From the NCBI RefSeq assembly GCF_035989285.1, contig NZ_CP108513.1, positions 868,001 through 932,000 on the forward strand: a DNA stretch of 64,000 nucleotides, written 5' to 3'. Source of the stretch: Streptomyces sp. NBC_01235 (GTDB lineage Bacteria; Actinomycetota; Actinomycetes; Streptomycetales; Streptomycetaceae). Position numbers and translations under genes: made by a program. The notes below the pieces were generated by a model that ran no database searches, was not told the DNA's origin, and worked only from the letters and a program-made list of their open reading frames with translations. The first letter of the stretch is position 1. The number at the start of each line of letters is the position of its first letter. Below, in pieces: positions 41,726 through 50,545 of this stretch.

Positions 41726-44539
41726 TCAGGAGGACCGCACCTTTCTGCCGCCGTCCGCCAGGACGGTGACCAGCGCACCACGCGACGCGACACCTGTCTT
41801 GGCGAAGACCTTGTGCAGGTGGTACTCGACAGTGCGCGGGCTCACGAAGAGCCGACTGCCGATCTCGGTATTGGTCAGGCCCTCGCTGGCGAGTCGCGCT
41901 ATCTGCGCCTCCCGGGGGGTCAGGTCGTCGCTGCCGATCTCGGCGCTCCGCTTCCGAGCGGTCTCCCCGGTGGCCTTCAACTCGCGCGCCGCACGCTCGG
42001 CGAACGCGTCCATGCCTGCGTCCGCGAAGAGCTCGTGGGCGATGCGCAGTTGGTCGCGTGCCTCGACCCGGCGCCGCTCGCGGCGCAGCCATTCGCCGTA
42101 GAGGAGGTGTGCCCTCCCGAGATCGGCTCGGCACAGGGCCCGTCCCAGTCTGTCGATCGCCTCCCGGTAGAGACCCTCGGCGGCCGTTCCCCGCGCGAGC
42201 AGCGCCCGCGAGCGGGCCTCGATCCCGAGAGCCCAGTCGGTGGGACTCGCCTGAGTCGTCCGCACCAGCCGGTCGAGCGCTCGGGAGGCGCTCTCACTGT
42301 CGCCACTCCTGACTGCCGCTTCAACCAGTTCGGCCGGTCCCCAGTGCACCGCGACGCCCGGTGCCGGCGGGTCGAGGACGACGCGTTCGGCGGCGGCTCG
42401 GGCCTCCTCGTACCGGCCAAGGCCGTTGTAGAGCACCGCACTGGCCCAGTCCGCGACGCTCAGCCCCACTCCCTCGCCCCGCGACGCCGCCTCGCTCGTG
42501 GTGACGCGTACCAGTTGTTCGACCTCGGACTGCCGTCCCTGCCACGCGGCGAGTGCCAGCGCACCGTAGTGGGTGATCTGAAAACCGGTCGCCGTGACGA
42601 TGGTGCGCACCTCTTCGCTCAGCGACGCCGCTTCGGCCAGTTCGCCCTGGAAGAGGTGCACGAAGATACGCGAAGTCAGGGCCAGGGGCAGCCCGGCGAG
42701 CGCGCCGGTGTCACGGGCGAGGCGGAGGTGACGATCTGCCAGCACACGACAGGACCTGTCGTCCCACAGTGCCACGGCGACGATGAAGGCGAGCCACAGC
42801 CACCGGAGCTCCTCCGCAGGGGAGATGTCGTCTTCCAGGAAAGCGCGCAGGGCCCGCCGCATGGCCTGCGTCGCGGCCCGTGCGTCCTCCGTGAGGAGCA
42901 GGACCAACGCATCGAGGAGCATGTCGGCGGCACGCGGTGCCTCCGACGTGGTCGGCGCCGTGCGGGCGGCTGCCGCGACCTCCAGGAGACCGCCGCCCTC
43001 GACCGCCAGGCGGCCGGCGAACATCGCCGCGGACAACGCCTGCAGATGCGTTTCGCGCGCCAGTCCGACGTCCAACGGCTCAAGTTGCCTGGCTACCTCG
43101 AGCAGCGTCGGCGGAGCGAGGTTGCCACGATTCGTGGTGAACGCGATCTCGGCGCGCAGCAAGGACGCGCGGGCGCGTTGCAGCTCGTCGAGCGGGCCGG
43201 CCAGTGCCGCGGCCAGCAGCGACAGCGCGGCGTCGGGTGCCCCGGCCTCATGCTTCGCCTGTGCGGCGGCCAGGGCGCGTTCTGCCCGGCGCCCGGACCC
43301 GGGCGTGAGCGCGGCGGCGCGCTCCAGGAAGGCGGCGGCCGCGGCCAGGCCGCCCCGCCTCTGTGCACGCCCGGCCGAGCGTTCGAGTTCCGCGGCGACG
43401 CCCTCGTCCGGCTCCACCGTGGCGTGCGCGCGGTGCCACGCGCGCCGGTCCGGATCGGCCTCGGCATCGGTCGCCTCCGCCAGGGCGCGATGAACCGTCC
43501 TGCGTTCGTCCGGCGAGGCTGCCCGGTAGACCGCCGACCGTACGAGCGGATGCCGCAACCGGATCCGGGGACCGAACTCGATCAGGTCGTCCGCGGCGAC
43601 GACGGCCGCGGTGCCGGCCGGGTTCCCCAGCCGTGTGGCCGCACGCCAGACCAGCGCCGGGTCACCGAGCGGCTCTGCGGCTGCCAGCAGCAACAGCTGG
43701 CGAGTCTGCGCGGGCAGTGGCTCCAGCCGTCTGAGGAAGCTGTCCTCGATGCGCCCACGAAGCGTCTGTGCGGTGGGCGACCCGAAACCGCCCGCGAGCT
43801 CGGCGTGGGTCAGTTCGCGTGGCAGCTCCAGAAGCGCCAGTGGGTTGCCGCGGGCCTCGGCGATGATCCGCTCACACACCTGTTCGTCCATCCGGCCGGG
43901 GATCTCCGAGCGGAGCAGACCCCGTGCGTCATCGTCGTGCAGGCCTACGAGGTCCAGCACCGGCAGTCCGGACAGGTCATGCCCATCGCTGGAGTCGCGT
44001 ACCGCGAAAACGCAGGCCACCGACTCCGCGAAAAGCCGCCGCGCAACGAAGGCGAACACTTGCGCGGAGGCGCGGTCGAGCCACTGCGCATCGTCGATCA
44101 CGCACACGAGCGGCCTGCGCTCGGCTGCCTTTGCGAACAGGCCGAGCACAGCCAGGCCGAGAAGGAAGCGGTCCGGTGGGGGCCCGGCATGGATCCCGAA
44201 CGCCGTGCCGAGCGCGTCACGCTGAGGTCCCGGCAAGGAGTTCAGCAGGTCCAGCATGGGCGCCAGGAGTTGATGGAGGGCTGCGAACGGAAGCTCCATC
44301 TCGGCCTGGACCCCCGTTGCGGACACCACGCGGCAGTCGGCAGCCTGGTCCAGCAGATGGTCCAGCAGCGCGGTCTTGCCGACCCCCGCTTCCCCGCGCA
44401 GGACCAGAGACCGGCTCTGGCCCGCGTGGAGAGCCTCGACAAGCCGGTCGAGCGCCTGGCATTCGGCGTGCCGTCCCAGCAACACGGGGCGACGCCCCGT
44501 GACCGGTCTGTGCTGGTCGCGCGGCGGATCCGTCTCCAT
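41726..44539 (-). CDS. LAL-type LuxR regulator, copy B
   Basis: The 937-residue protein has the same architecture as copy A: Walker A LRGEAGVGKTALLDHL, Walker B LVCVIDDAQWLDRASAQ, TPR-like middle, C-terminal HTH (LTPREAQIARLASEGLTNTE, LFVSPRTVEYHLHKVFAKTG). ATG 44539 follows GGGAGG; an in-frame ATG at 44560 is possible. The two LAL genes are paralogues but diverged, so not a recent duplication. The target is not evident; the flavin-enzyme/hydrolase pair upstream is one candidate. Confidence 0.9.
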   Translation of the reverse strand: METDPPRDQHRPVTGRRPVLLGRHAECQALDRLVEALHAGQSRSLVLRGEAGVGKTALLDHLLDQAADCRVVSATGVQAEMELPFAALHQLLAPMLDLLNSLPGPQRDALGTAFGIHAGPPPDRFLLGLAVLGLFAKAAERRPLVCVIDDAQWLDRASAQVFAFVARRLFAESVACVFAVRDSSDGHDLSGLPVLDLVGLHDDDARGLLRSEIPGRMDEQVCERIIAEARGNPLALLELPRELTHAELAGGFGSPTAQTLRGRIEDSFLRRLEPLPAQTRQLLLLAAAEPLGDPALVWRAATRLGNPAGTAAVVAADDLIEFGPRIRLRHPLVRSAVYRAASPDERRTVHRALAEATDAEADPDRRAWHRAHATVEPDEGVAAELERSAGRAQRRGGLAAAAAFLERAAALTPGSGRRAERALAAAQAKHEAGAPDAALSLLAAALAGPLDELQRARASLLRAEIAFTTNRGNLAPPTLLEVARQLEPLDVGLARETHLQALSAAMFAGRLAVEGGGLLEVAAAARTAPTTSEAPRAADMLLDALVLLLTEDARAATQAMRRALRAFLEDDISPAEELRWLWLAFIVAVALWDDRSCRVLADRHLRLARDTGALAGLPLALTSRIFVHLFQGELAEAASLSEEVRTIVTATGFQITHYGALALAAWQGRQSEVEQLVRVTTSEAASRGEGVGLSVADWASAVLYNGLGRYEEARAAAERVVLDPPAPGVAVHWGPAELVEAAVRSGDSESASRALDRLVRTTQASPTDWALGIEARSRALLARGTAAEGLYREAIDRLGRALCRADLGRAHLLYGEWLRRERRRVEARDQLRIAHELFADAGMDAFAERAARELKATGETARKRSAEIGSDDLTPREAQIARLASEGLTNTEIGSRLFVSPRTVEYHLHKVFAKTGVASRGALVTVLADGGRKVRSS

Positions 44540-44818
44540 GCCGCCTCCCGGCACATGCATCGCCCTGGCCTCTAGCCGCTCCAGTATTACAGGGGGAGTT
44601 TCGCTGACGCCTCAGCCGCCGGCCGGTCCTGCCGAGGGGCCGCACCGCACCCGGCCAGGGCATACGACCGGTCGACGGGTCTACGCCGTCCGGCGGTGTC
44701 CGAGGCGGCCGCACCCTCTGGGATGCGCCGCCGATCCGCCGTTCTTCGGCCAGTGGACCGACGCGCGCATGCGTGAGCCGCGGGCCGGGCCTTTTCTGGC
44801 GGCACCGCGGCGGTTCTG

Positions 44819-45460
44819 TCAGTCGGCGGTCGGGTCTCCGGGGCGGCGGTACACGCCGTACCAGTAGCCACGGGCCAGTTCGGCGGCGACGAGGACATCG
44901 TCGCCGCCGCCGCTGTTCGCCACCTGCTGAGCGATGACCTGAGCGCCTCCCTGGACGATCACCTTGGCGGCGAGCCGGGGGTCGATGTCCGTCGGGGTAC
45001 GGCCGGCCTGCTGCTCCTCTTCCAGCACCGTCACGACGTTGTCGATGAACCGGTCCTGGTCGGCCGTCCACGCCTCGCGGACCACGGGGTCGTACGCGGC
45101 CACCTCGTTGATCGCCGACAACAGCGCCGCGTGTTCGCGGTAGTGCCGCAGGATGCGTTCGTAGGTTCGGGCCAGCCCGTCGACCCCCCCGTCGGGATCA
45201 CAGGGCCGCCAGGCCTCCGCGATCGCGAAGCTCTCCGTCTTGAGGGAGCCGCTCAGCCTCAGCAGCACGTCGACCTTGTCACGGAAGTACAGATAGAACG
45301 TGGACCGCGAGATGCCCGCGGCGTGCGCGATCTGCTCCACGCTCAGCTCTGTATAGGTCACACCACCGCGCAGCAGTTCCTCGATCTCGGACAGGATCCG
45401 CTTTTCGAGTGCGGCCCGGCGGTCGGCCGCGGTGGAGGGGCGTCGAGTGGTGGAAGCCAT
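44819..45460 (-). CDS. TetR family transcriptional regulator
   Basis: The 213-residue protein has an N-terminal HTH (TYTELSVEQIAHAAGISRST, FYLYFRDKVDVLLRLSG) and a helical C-domain. It lies downstream of, and in the same direction as, the monooxygenase-type gene at 45571 and the hydrolase at 46887. A perfect TetR-style palindrome (47645) in front of that hydrolase is its plausible operator. Confidence 0.9.
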   Translation of the reverse strand: MASTTRRPSTAADRRAALEKRILSEIEELLRGGVTYTELSVEQIAHAAGISRSTFYLYFRDKVDVLLRLSGSLKTESFAIAEAWRPCDPDGGVDGLARTYERILRHYREHAALLSAINEVAAYDPVVREAWTADQDRFIDNVVTVLEEEQQAGRTPTDIDPRLAAKVIVQGGAQVIAQQVANSGGGDDVLVAAELARGYWYGVYRRPGDPTAD

Positions 45461-45570
45461 GGCGCCATCCTAAGGAGTCGGCCGAAGGGCCTCGCCGCGG
45501 GCTGTGCGTGCGGCCCCTACTCGCCGACCAGGGCTGAAGCGGTCCGCACGGCTGCGGGCCCGGCGCGGGC

Positions 45571-46791
45571 TCAGACCATGAGGCTCACCCGCTCCCCGAT
45601 GCCCAGGAAGGCCTTTCCGTACACCTCGAGCCCGACGGCCGGGACCAGGCCGGCGTGGCGCGCCGCGGTGTTGGCGTCCCGCCAGATCCGCTGCAGGGGG
45701 CTGGTGTCGGCGAACGCGGACGAGCCGTGTGTGTTCAGCAGGATGCCGATCGCCTCGACGACCTGCTGGGCCGCATGGCCGGCCTGGGCCCGGATGTGCG
45801 CGCGTGCCGCGTAGTCCAGGGGGCCGGAGGCGGCGGCCTGATCCACTTCGGTGACCGCACGGTAGGTGTGCAGCCGGGCCGTCTCCAGCTTGAGCGCCGC
45901 CTCGGCCACCTGGATCTGGACGCCCACGGAGTCCGCCTGCCGGCCATGGGTGGTGAACGACAGCGGCTTCGCCGCGGCCGCCTTCACCACCAGGTCCAAG
46001 GCCGCGTTTCCGAGTCCGAGCAGCGGCCCGACCAGGCACAGCAACAGCATCGGGCCGAACGTCGAGCCGTACAGGTCCTCGTCGCGGTGCGAGCGTGGGT
46101 AGGAGCCCTCGGCGGCCGCGGGAACCGACAGCACACGGTGCTCGGGGACGAACACGTCCTGCCCGATCAGGGTGTTGCTGGCCGTCGCCTTCATGCCCGC
46201 CGTGTGCCAGGTGTCCTCGACGGCGAGGTCGAAGGCGGGTATCAGGACCATCGCCTGGTCCGTGACCGCACCGTCGTCGTCCTTCAGCAGCGCACCGACC
46301 GCCGCCCAAGTGGCGTAGGGAGCACCGGAGTTGTACGACCAGCGGCCGCTGACCCGCCAGCCGCCCGGCACCCGCTCCCCCATGCCCGTCGGTGCCGCCA
46401 CGCCGGTCACACGGGCGTCGGGGTCGGCGCCGAACACCTCCTCCTGGGCCTTGTCCGGGAACAGGCACGCCAGCCAGTTGGTCACCGAGATGATCATTCC
46501 GACCCAGGCCGCCGATCCGTCGCCCGCCCCCAGCGCCTCCGACACTTCGGTCAGCGTCCGCAGGTCGGTCTCGTGGCCGCCGTACCGCTTGGGGGTCAGC
46601 AACCGGAAGACGCCGGCCTCGGCCAGCGCGTCGACGACCTGTTTCGGCACCGCGCGGGCCGACTCGCCGTGCGCCGCCCGATCCCGGAGCAGTGGCTGCA
46701 GGGCGGTGGCCCGTGCCACGAGTCCCGCCCTGATGTCTTCCTTGGACCGTGCGCTCGCCTCGTCGTGGCGGTGGGTGCCGGTGCTGGTCAT
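45571..46791 (-). CDS. Acyl-CoA dehydrogenase-fold flavin-dependent monooxygenase (HsaA/DszC-like)
   Basis: The 406-residue protein has the acyl-CoA-dehydrogenase fold: N-terminal helices (FRLLTPKRYGGHETDLRTLT), GDGSAAWVGMI, the middle beta-domain (VPGGWRVSGRWSYNSGAPYA) and C-terminal helices. The missing catalytic Glu context and the WSYNSG block place it with reduced-flavin group D monooxygenases rather than true dehydrogenases. ATG 46791 has AGGGAGA. It pairs with the alpha/beta hydrolase at 46887, transcribed first. Such pairs often oxygenate and cleave aromatic or polyketide compounds; the substrate is unknown. Confidence 0.85.
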   Translation of the reverse strand: MTSTGTHRHDEASARSKEDIRAGLVARATALQPLLRDRAAHGESARAVPKQVVDALAEAGVFRLLTPKRYGGHETDLRTLTEVSEALGAGDGSAAWVGMIISVTNWLACLFPDKAQEEVFGADPDARVTGVAAPTGMGERVPGGWRVSGRWSYNSGAPYATWAAVGALLKDDDGAVTDQAMVLIPAFDLAVEDTWHTAGMKATASNTLIGQDVFVPEHRVLSVPAAAEGSYPRSHRDEDLYGSTFGPMLLLCLVGPLLGLGNAALDLVVKAAAAKPLSFTTHGRQADSVGVQIQVAEAALKLETARLHTYRAVTEVDQAAASGPLDYAARAHIRAQAGHAAQQVVEAIGILLNTHGSSAFADTSPLQRIWRDANTAARHAGLVPAVGLEVYGKAFLGIGERVSLMV

Positions 46792-46886
46792 GACGTTCTC
46801 CCTCTGTGTGCGGTGTCGCCGGTGTTCCGGCGGCGGATCCCCCGGGAACGGCGGAAGGGTCCCGGAATGTGCGTTCGGCCCGAGGC

Positions 46887-47603
46887 TCAGTCGGCCGATC
46901 CGAGCGCGATCCTCGTGAGGAGCGCGGCGAGTTCCCCGGGCATCGACAGGAACGGCGAGTGGTGGCAGGCGATGCGGTGGACCGCGTCGGACCTGGCGGC
47001 CAGCGCCTCCTGATCCTGCGGCGGCAGCGCCCGGTCGTGCTCGCAGACGATGTACGTGGAGGGGATGGTGTGCCATCCCGCCCGCGTCAGCGTGTCGCTG
47101 AAGGACTTCGTGCTCTGCGGCACCAGCTGCTTGGCGGCCTCCTCGGCCTCGGGCTCGGGCACGTCTGCGTAGAACAGCGGGACCGGATGGTCAGGTACCG
47201 CCTGGAAGCCGTGCGGCTCCGGCGGAACCGGAGCGCTGTGGTACCCCAGGAGGCTCTCCCCGACGTCGAGTTGGTACGCCCCCAGGTAGACGAGACGCGA
47301 CACGTTGCCGGCCTCGGCGACGGCCTCACTGACCGGTATGCCGCCGTAGGAGTGGGCCACCACCACTGCCGGGCCGTCGATGCGCTCCAGTTCGGCGAGC
47401 ACCGCTCGCGCGTCGTCCCGCACCCCGGCCTGCTGCCCGGCGCTCGGCAGGTCGACCGTAGCCGTCGTCCAGCCGTCGGCGCCGAGCGCCGCTCTCAGCG
47501 TGTCCCAGCACCAGGAGCCGTGCCATGCCCCGTGCACCAGGAGCAAGGTCGGACGGTCAACTCCATCAACTGCCACGGAAGTCCCACTCTCAGGATCAGA
47601 CAA
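46887..47603 (-). CDS. Alpha/beta hydrolase
   Basis: The protein is 238 residues from TTG 47603. It has HGAWHGSWCWDTL (oxyanion-hole region), nucleophile elbow VVAHSYGG, and C-terminal CEHDRALPPQDQ and CHHSPFLSMP for the Asp/His pair. It resembles plant-esterase-like bacterial hydrolases. GTG 47576 (VAVDGVDRPTLLLVHG) is an equally plausible start, since neither start has a strong ribosome site. Upstream lies a TetR-type palindrome. Confidence 0.85.
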   Translation of the reverse strand: MSDPESGTSVAVDGVDRPTLLLVHGAWHGSWCWDTLRAALGADGWTTATVDLPSAGQQAGVRDDARAVLAELERIDGPAVVVAHSYGGIPVSEAVAEAGNVSRLVYLGAYQLDVGESLLGYHSAPVPPEPHGFQAVPDHPVPLFYADVPEPEAEEAAKQLVPQSTKSFSDTLTRAGWHTIPSTYIVCEHDRALPPQDQEALAARSDAVHRIACHHSPFLSMPGELAALLTRIALGSAD

Positions 47604-47644
47604 CTAAGGCGCCCACCAGCGCCGTTGCAGGAGCCTAAAGCAGA

Positions 47645-47661
47645 TTGGACACACTGTCCAA
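47645..47661. promoter_or_regulatory. Perfect TetR-type palindrome upstream of the hydrolase gene
   Basis: TTGGACACACTGTCCAA: 7-base arms with a 3-base centre, about 42-58 bases before the TTG start. In the gene direction, TTGGAC can be a -35 box with TAGGCT 18 bases on as -10, so the palindrome would cover the promoter. Confidence 0.65.
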
Positions 47662-47810
47662 CGCCATGTCCAGCAAGTCTCCCGCCGGACGCACCAGCGG
47701 ATGACGGTCGCTTGTGTCCCCTGTCATCCGATCGAGGCGTGTGACAGCGGACCCAGCCGTTTCGGCATCGGCGACAGTGAACCCAGTCGCGCGAGGCGAG
47801 CAGGCTGAAA

Positions 47811-48017
47811 GTGCGGTACGGCCGTACCGGCTGCCGGAGGTCTGCTCGACAACCGGGGCCGCTGTCGCTCGGGGCCGATACGACTGGTGACCGGCTCGCG
47901 ACGTCGCCTGTGTTGTTCCACCTGCTGTGGCGGCAGGAGTTGTCCGCCGAGGGGACGGCGGTCGAGGTGCTGGGCCCGCGCACGTTCGTGCGCCTGGCCG
48001 GTGGAGGTGCCGGATGA
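47811..48017 (+). pseudogene. TnsA-like transposase subunit, C-terminal fragment
   Basis: The frame reads RYGRTGCRRSARQPGPLSLG, DRLATSPVLFHLLWRQELSA, VEVLGPRTFVRLAG, resembling the C-terminus of TnsA-like heteromeric transposase endonucleases of actinobacteria (xALLHLLWRQxLxADL). The stop overlaps an ATG (48014) that opens the TnsB-like remnant, as in intact tnsA-tnsB pairs. Confidence 0.55.
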
Positions 48018-48775
48018 AGGAGGAGGGGCGGCGGGTTCCACCGATCGCCCGGATCGCAGAGTCCCCCAGGAAGGCCGCCGACCAGGCTCCTCCGGTGGGC
48101 GGCCCACCTCCTGGAGGTGCCGCACGGGCGGCCGCCGGGCGCCCCCGCCGGGGCGGCGCCGCGGCCCGGGTTCGACCCGAAGCCGCACTCGCCGACCGAA
48201 CGCGAGCGGGTCGAAGCGGCCGAGCCGACGGCAACGGGACATCGGGTGACGGCGTCCGGCGCGACGAACTGCGCGACGGGCTTGCCGGGGTGGCGACGGC
48301 CGGTGGGCCAAGCCGCCGCCCGCCTTCGGTCGGGGCGCTCACGCGGTGGCCGAGGCGATGCGGCAGGTGATCGCCGAGACGGCCGATGCCTACTCGAAGG
48401 TGATCGGGTTCCCCGTTGGCGGACGAAGCAGTTCCTGGCGTCCTACGAGGACGCCGACGGCATCGGGGCGCCCGCGGAGCGCACGCTCTACCGGCTGTTC
48501 GACAAGCCGGCCGCCGGCACGCACGCGACCGGCCCGGCGACGCCGCACCGCTCGGTCAATGCGCGTCGGGCTGGACACCCCGGCCCTCCCGTTCGGGAAA
48601 GTGCCGGCCGACGCACCGGGCGAGTTGACGCAGATCGACTCCACTGCACTGGATGTCCTGGTGCGGCTGTACGACGGCATCGTGGAGAAGGCCGAGCCGA
48701 CGGCGCCGGCGGATATCGCGACCAGGTCGATCACTGCGGCGGTGCCACATGCCTGGCACCCCGAAGACGACCACG
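48014..48775 (+). pseudogene. TnsB-like (Mu/integrase-fold) transposase, multiply frameshifted N-terminal half
   Basis: Pieces appear in order but in changing frames. 48014 on: MKEEGRRVPPIARIAE. About 48117-48290: PHGRPPGAPAGAAPRPGFDP and PTERERVEAAEPTATGHRVT. 48346-48420: AEAMRQVIAETADAYSKVIG. 48428-48560: TKQFLASYEDADGIGAPAER then TLYRLFDKPA. 48590-48775: FGKVPADAPGELTQIDSTAL then DVLVRLYDGIVEKAEPT. The last piece includes the first DDE Asp (QIDST). At least four frame changes and loss of the C-terminal half make it dead. Confidence 0.65.
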
Positions 48776-48782
48776 CGCATGG

Positions 48783-49463
48783 TCACCCCTCCGCCCGGCC
48801 CAGGGTCCCGGCAATGAGGGTGGTCAGCATCTCCGCCAGGGTGGCGGTGAAGTCCATGCGCAGGGCGGCGAGCGAGGGGTCCGCCTCATATGCGGCGAGC
48901 ATGGCCGCGGAGGGCCGGGCGTGGGTCCACACGGCGCCGGTCACCATGACGGCCTGGGCGCACAACTGGTCGGCACGGTCGCCGAGTTCGGGCAGGTGAC
49001 GGCGGGCCAGGGCGGCAAGAGCGGCGACGCTGTCGAGGGCGGACCGCTTGTAGCGGGCGGCCACGTCGGCGGAGACGTTGTGCTCCAGGACGCCGGCCTG
49101 GGCGCTGAGCAGGTCGCACAGCATGCGGTTCTGCGCGAGGGAACGGGTCCAGACGGCGGCGAAGGCTTGACCGCGCTGAAGCACCGGGGCGTCCGGGGCG
49201 ATCGCGGCGTCCAGCTGCGCGGGGAGCCCGGCCGTCCACTGCCGCCAGTTGCGGTCCAGGAGTTCCAGCAGGATGGCCTCGCGCGACTCGAAGTACCTGA
49301 GCACATTGGACTTCGCCAAGCCGACGCGCCTGCTCAGCTCGTTGAGGCTGACCGCGCTCACCGGCATCTCGTCGAGCATCGCCGCCGCGGTGTCGAGGAT
49401 CGCCCGCTGCCGGATCTCGCGCTGTTCCTCGCTGCGCGCCCGCTGGAAAGTCGCCATACGCAC
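48783..49463 (-). CDS. TetR family transcriptional regulator
   Basis: The 226-residue protein has an N-terminal HTH (VSAVSLNELSRRVGLAKSNV, LRYFESREAILLELLDR) and a TetR_C_17-like C-domain. GTG 49463 or ATG 49457 can be the start; a GGGAG lies upstream. It is divergent from an SDR gene, with three copies of AGACC-N3-GGTCT between them, very likely its operators. Confidence 0.92.
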   Translation of the reverse strand: MRMATFQRARSEEQREIRQRAILDTAAAMLDEMPVSAVSLNELSRRVGLAKSNVLRYFESREAILLELLDRNWRQWTAGLPAQLDAAIAPDAPVLQRGQAFAAVWTRSLAQNRMLCDLLSAQAGVLEHNVSADVAARYKRSALDSVAALAALARRHLPELGDRADQLCAQAVMVTGAVWTHARPSAAMLAAYEADPSLAALRMDFTATLAEMLTTLIAGTLGRAEG

Positions 49464-49470
49464 ATGTTAC

Positions 49471-49537
49471 AGACTCCCGGTCTCTTGACATCAGACCACC
49501 AGTCTCTTAACTTGGGAGAACAAGAGACCGCCGGTCT
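49471..49537. promoter_or_regulatory. Three TetR operator copies in the divergent promoter
   Basis: AGACTCCCGGTCT (49471-49483), AGACCACCAGTCT (49493-49505) and AGACCGCCGGTCT (49525-49537). Consensus AGACC-N3-GGTCT, the third copy being a perfect dyad outside its centre. Start-to-start spacings are 22 and 32 bases, about two and three helical turns. Confidence 0.85.
49485..49513 (+). promoter_or_regulatory. Sigma70-type promoter of the SDR gene
   Basis: -35 TTGACA (49485-49490), 17-base spacer, -10 TAACTT (49508-49513). The middle TetR operator lies wholly within the spacer, so bound repressor would block polymerase. Confidence 0.7.
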
Positions 49538-49595
49538 TCTATTTCGGGGTCGTCGGCCGCACGCACCATCCAGCACGTGAAAGAGGTCCACCGTC

Positions 49596-50354
49596 ATGAG
49601 CGTTTCCAGCGTCGCCCTGGTCACCGGAGCCACCACCGGCATCGGCAAGGAGACCAGCCTGTCCCTGGCCCGCGCCGGCCATGCCGTCGTCGTCTCCGGC
49701 CGCCGTGCCGAGGCGGGAGAAGCCGTGGTCCGCGAGATCCGCGACAACGGCGGCCAGGCCGCCTTCATCGCCGCCGACGTCGACTCCGAAGAGTCCGTCG
49801 TCGCCCTGATCGCGGCCACCGTCGAGCGCTTCGGCAGGCTCGATGTCGCGGTCAACAACGCCGGCGTCTCCCTCGACACCGGCCGCCTGGCCGACGAGCC
49901 CACCAGCCGCTTCCAGCAGATGCTCACCACGAACGTGCTCGGCGTCTTCTGGGGCATGAAGTACCAGATCCAGCAGATGCTGGCCCAGGACAACCCCGGC
50001 GGCGCCATCATCAACCTGGCCTCGATCGCGGGCCTCGGCGGCATCCGCTACGCGGCCAACTACTCCGCCACCAAGCACGCCGTGGTCGGTCTGACCAAGT
50101 CCGCAGCACTGGAGTACGCCACCGACAACATCCGCATCAACGGCGTCGCCCCCGCCGCGATCAAGACCGACATCCTCAGCACCGCCATCGAGGCCGGCAC
50201 CTGGGACGAGGCCACCATCGCAGCCCTCCAGCCGGTCAACCGGATCGGCCACCCCATCGAGGTCGCCGAGGCCATCACCTGGCTCGCCTCCCCGGCGGCG
50301 TCCTTCGTCACCGGAACCATCCTCAACGTCGACGGCGGCTACAAGGCCCAGTAG
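49596..50354 (+). CDS. Short-chain dehydrogenase/reductase (SDR)
   Basis: The 252-residue classical SDR has TGATTGIG cofactor loop, SGRR (NADP-favouring Arg), NNAG in LDVAVNNAGVS, NLASIAG Ser, and YSATKH Tyr/Lys, ending TGTILNVDGGYKAQ. It is likely repressed by the divergent TetR via three operators. The inducer would be a toxic carbonyl or the SDR substrate (inference). Confidence 0.93.
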   Translation: MSVSSVALVTGATTGIGKETSLSLARAGHAVVVSGRRAEAGEAVVREIRDNGGQAAFIAADVDSEESVVALIAATVERFGRLDVAVNNAGVSLDTGRLADEPTSRFQQMLTTNVLGVFWGMKYQIQQMLAQDNPGGAIINLASIAGLGGIRYAANYSATKHAVVGLTKSAALEYATDNIRINGVAPAAIKTDILSTAIEAGTWDEATIAALQPVNRIGHPIEVAEAITWLASPAASFVTGTILNVDGGYKAQ

Positions 50355-50545
50355 GAGACCCGCCACTCGCAACCGGAGGGGGGCGTCGTACGCGCCCGAA
50401 CCCTTGTCGCGGGGGCTGCCGAGTGATCGAAAGAGACTCGTCGCCGTTGGCATCCAACCCAGTCGGCCCAGATCAGCGCACCGCACACGACTGACTTCGC
50501 TGTCGGAGGGCAGCTCGCCAACCACCCCACCGCCTCCCGGCCGGG

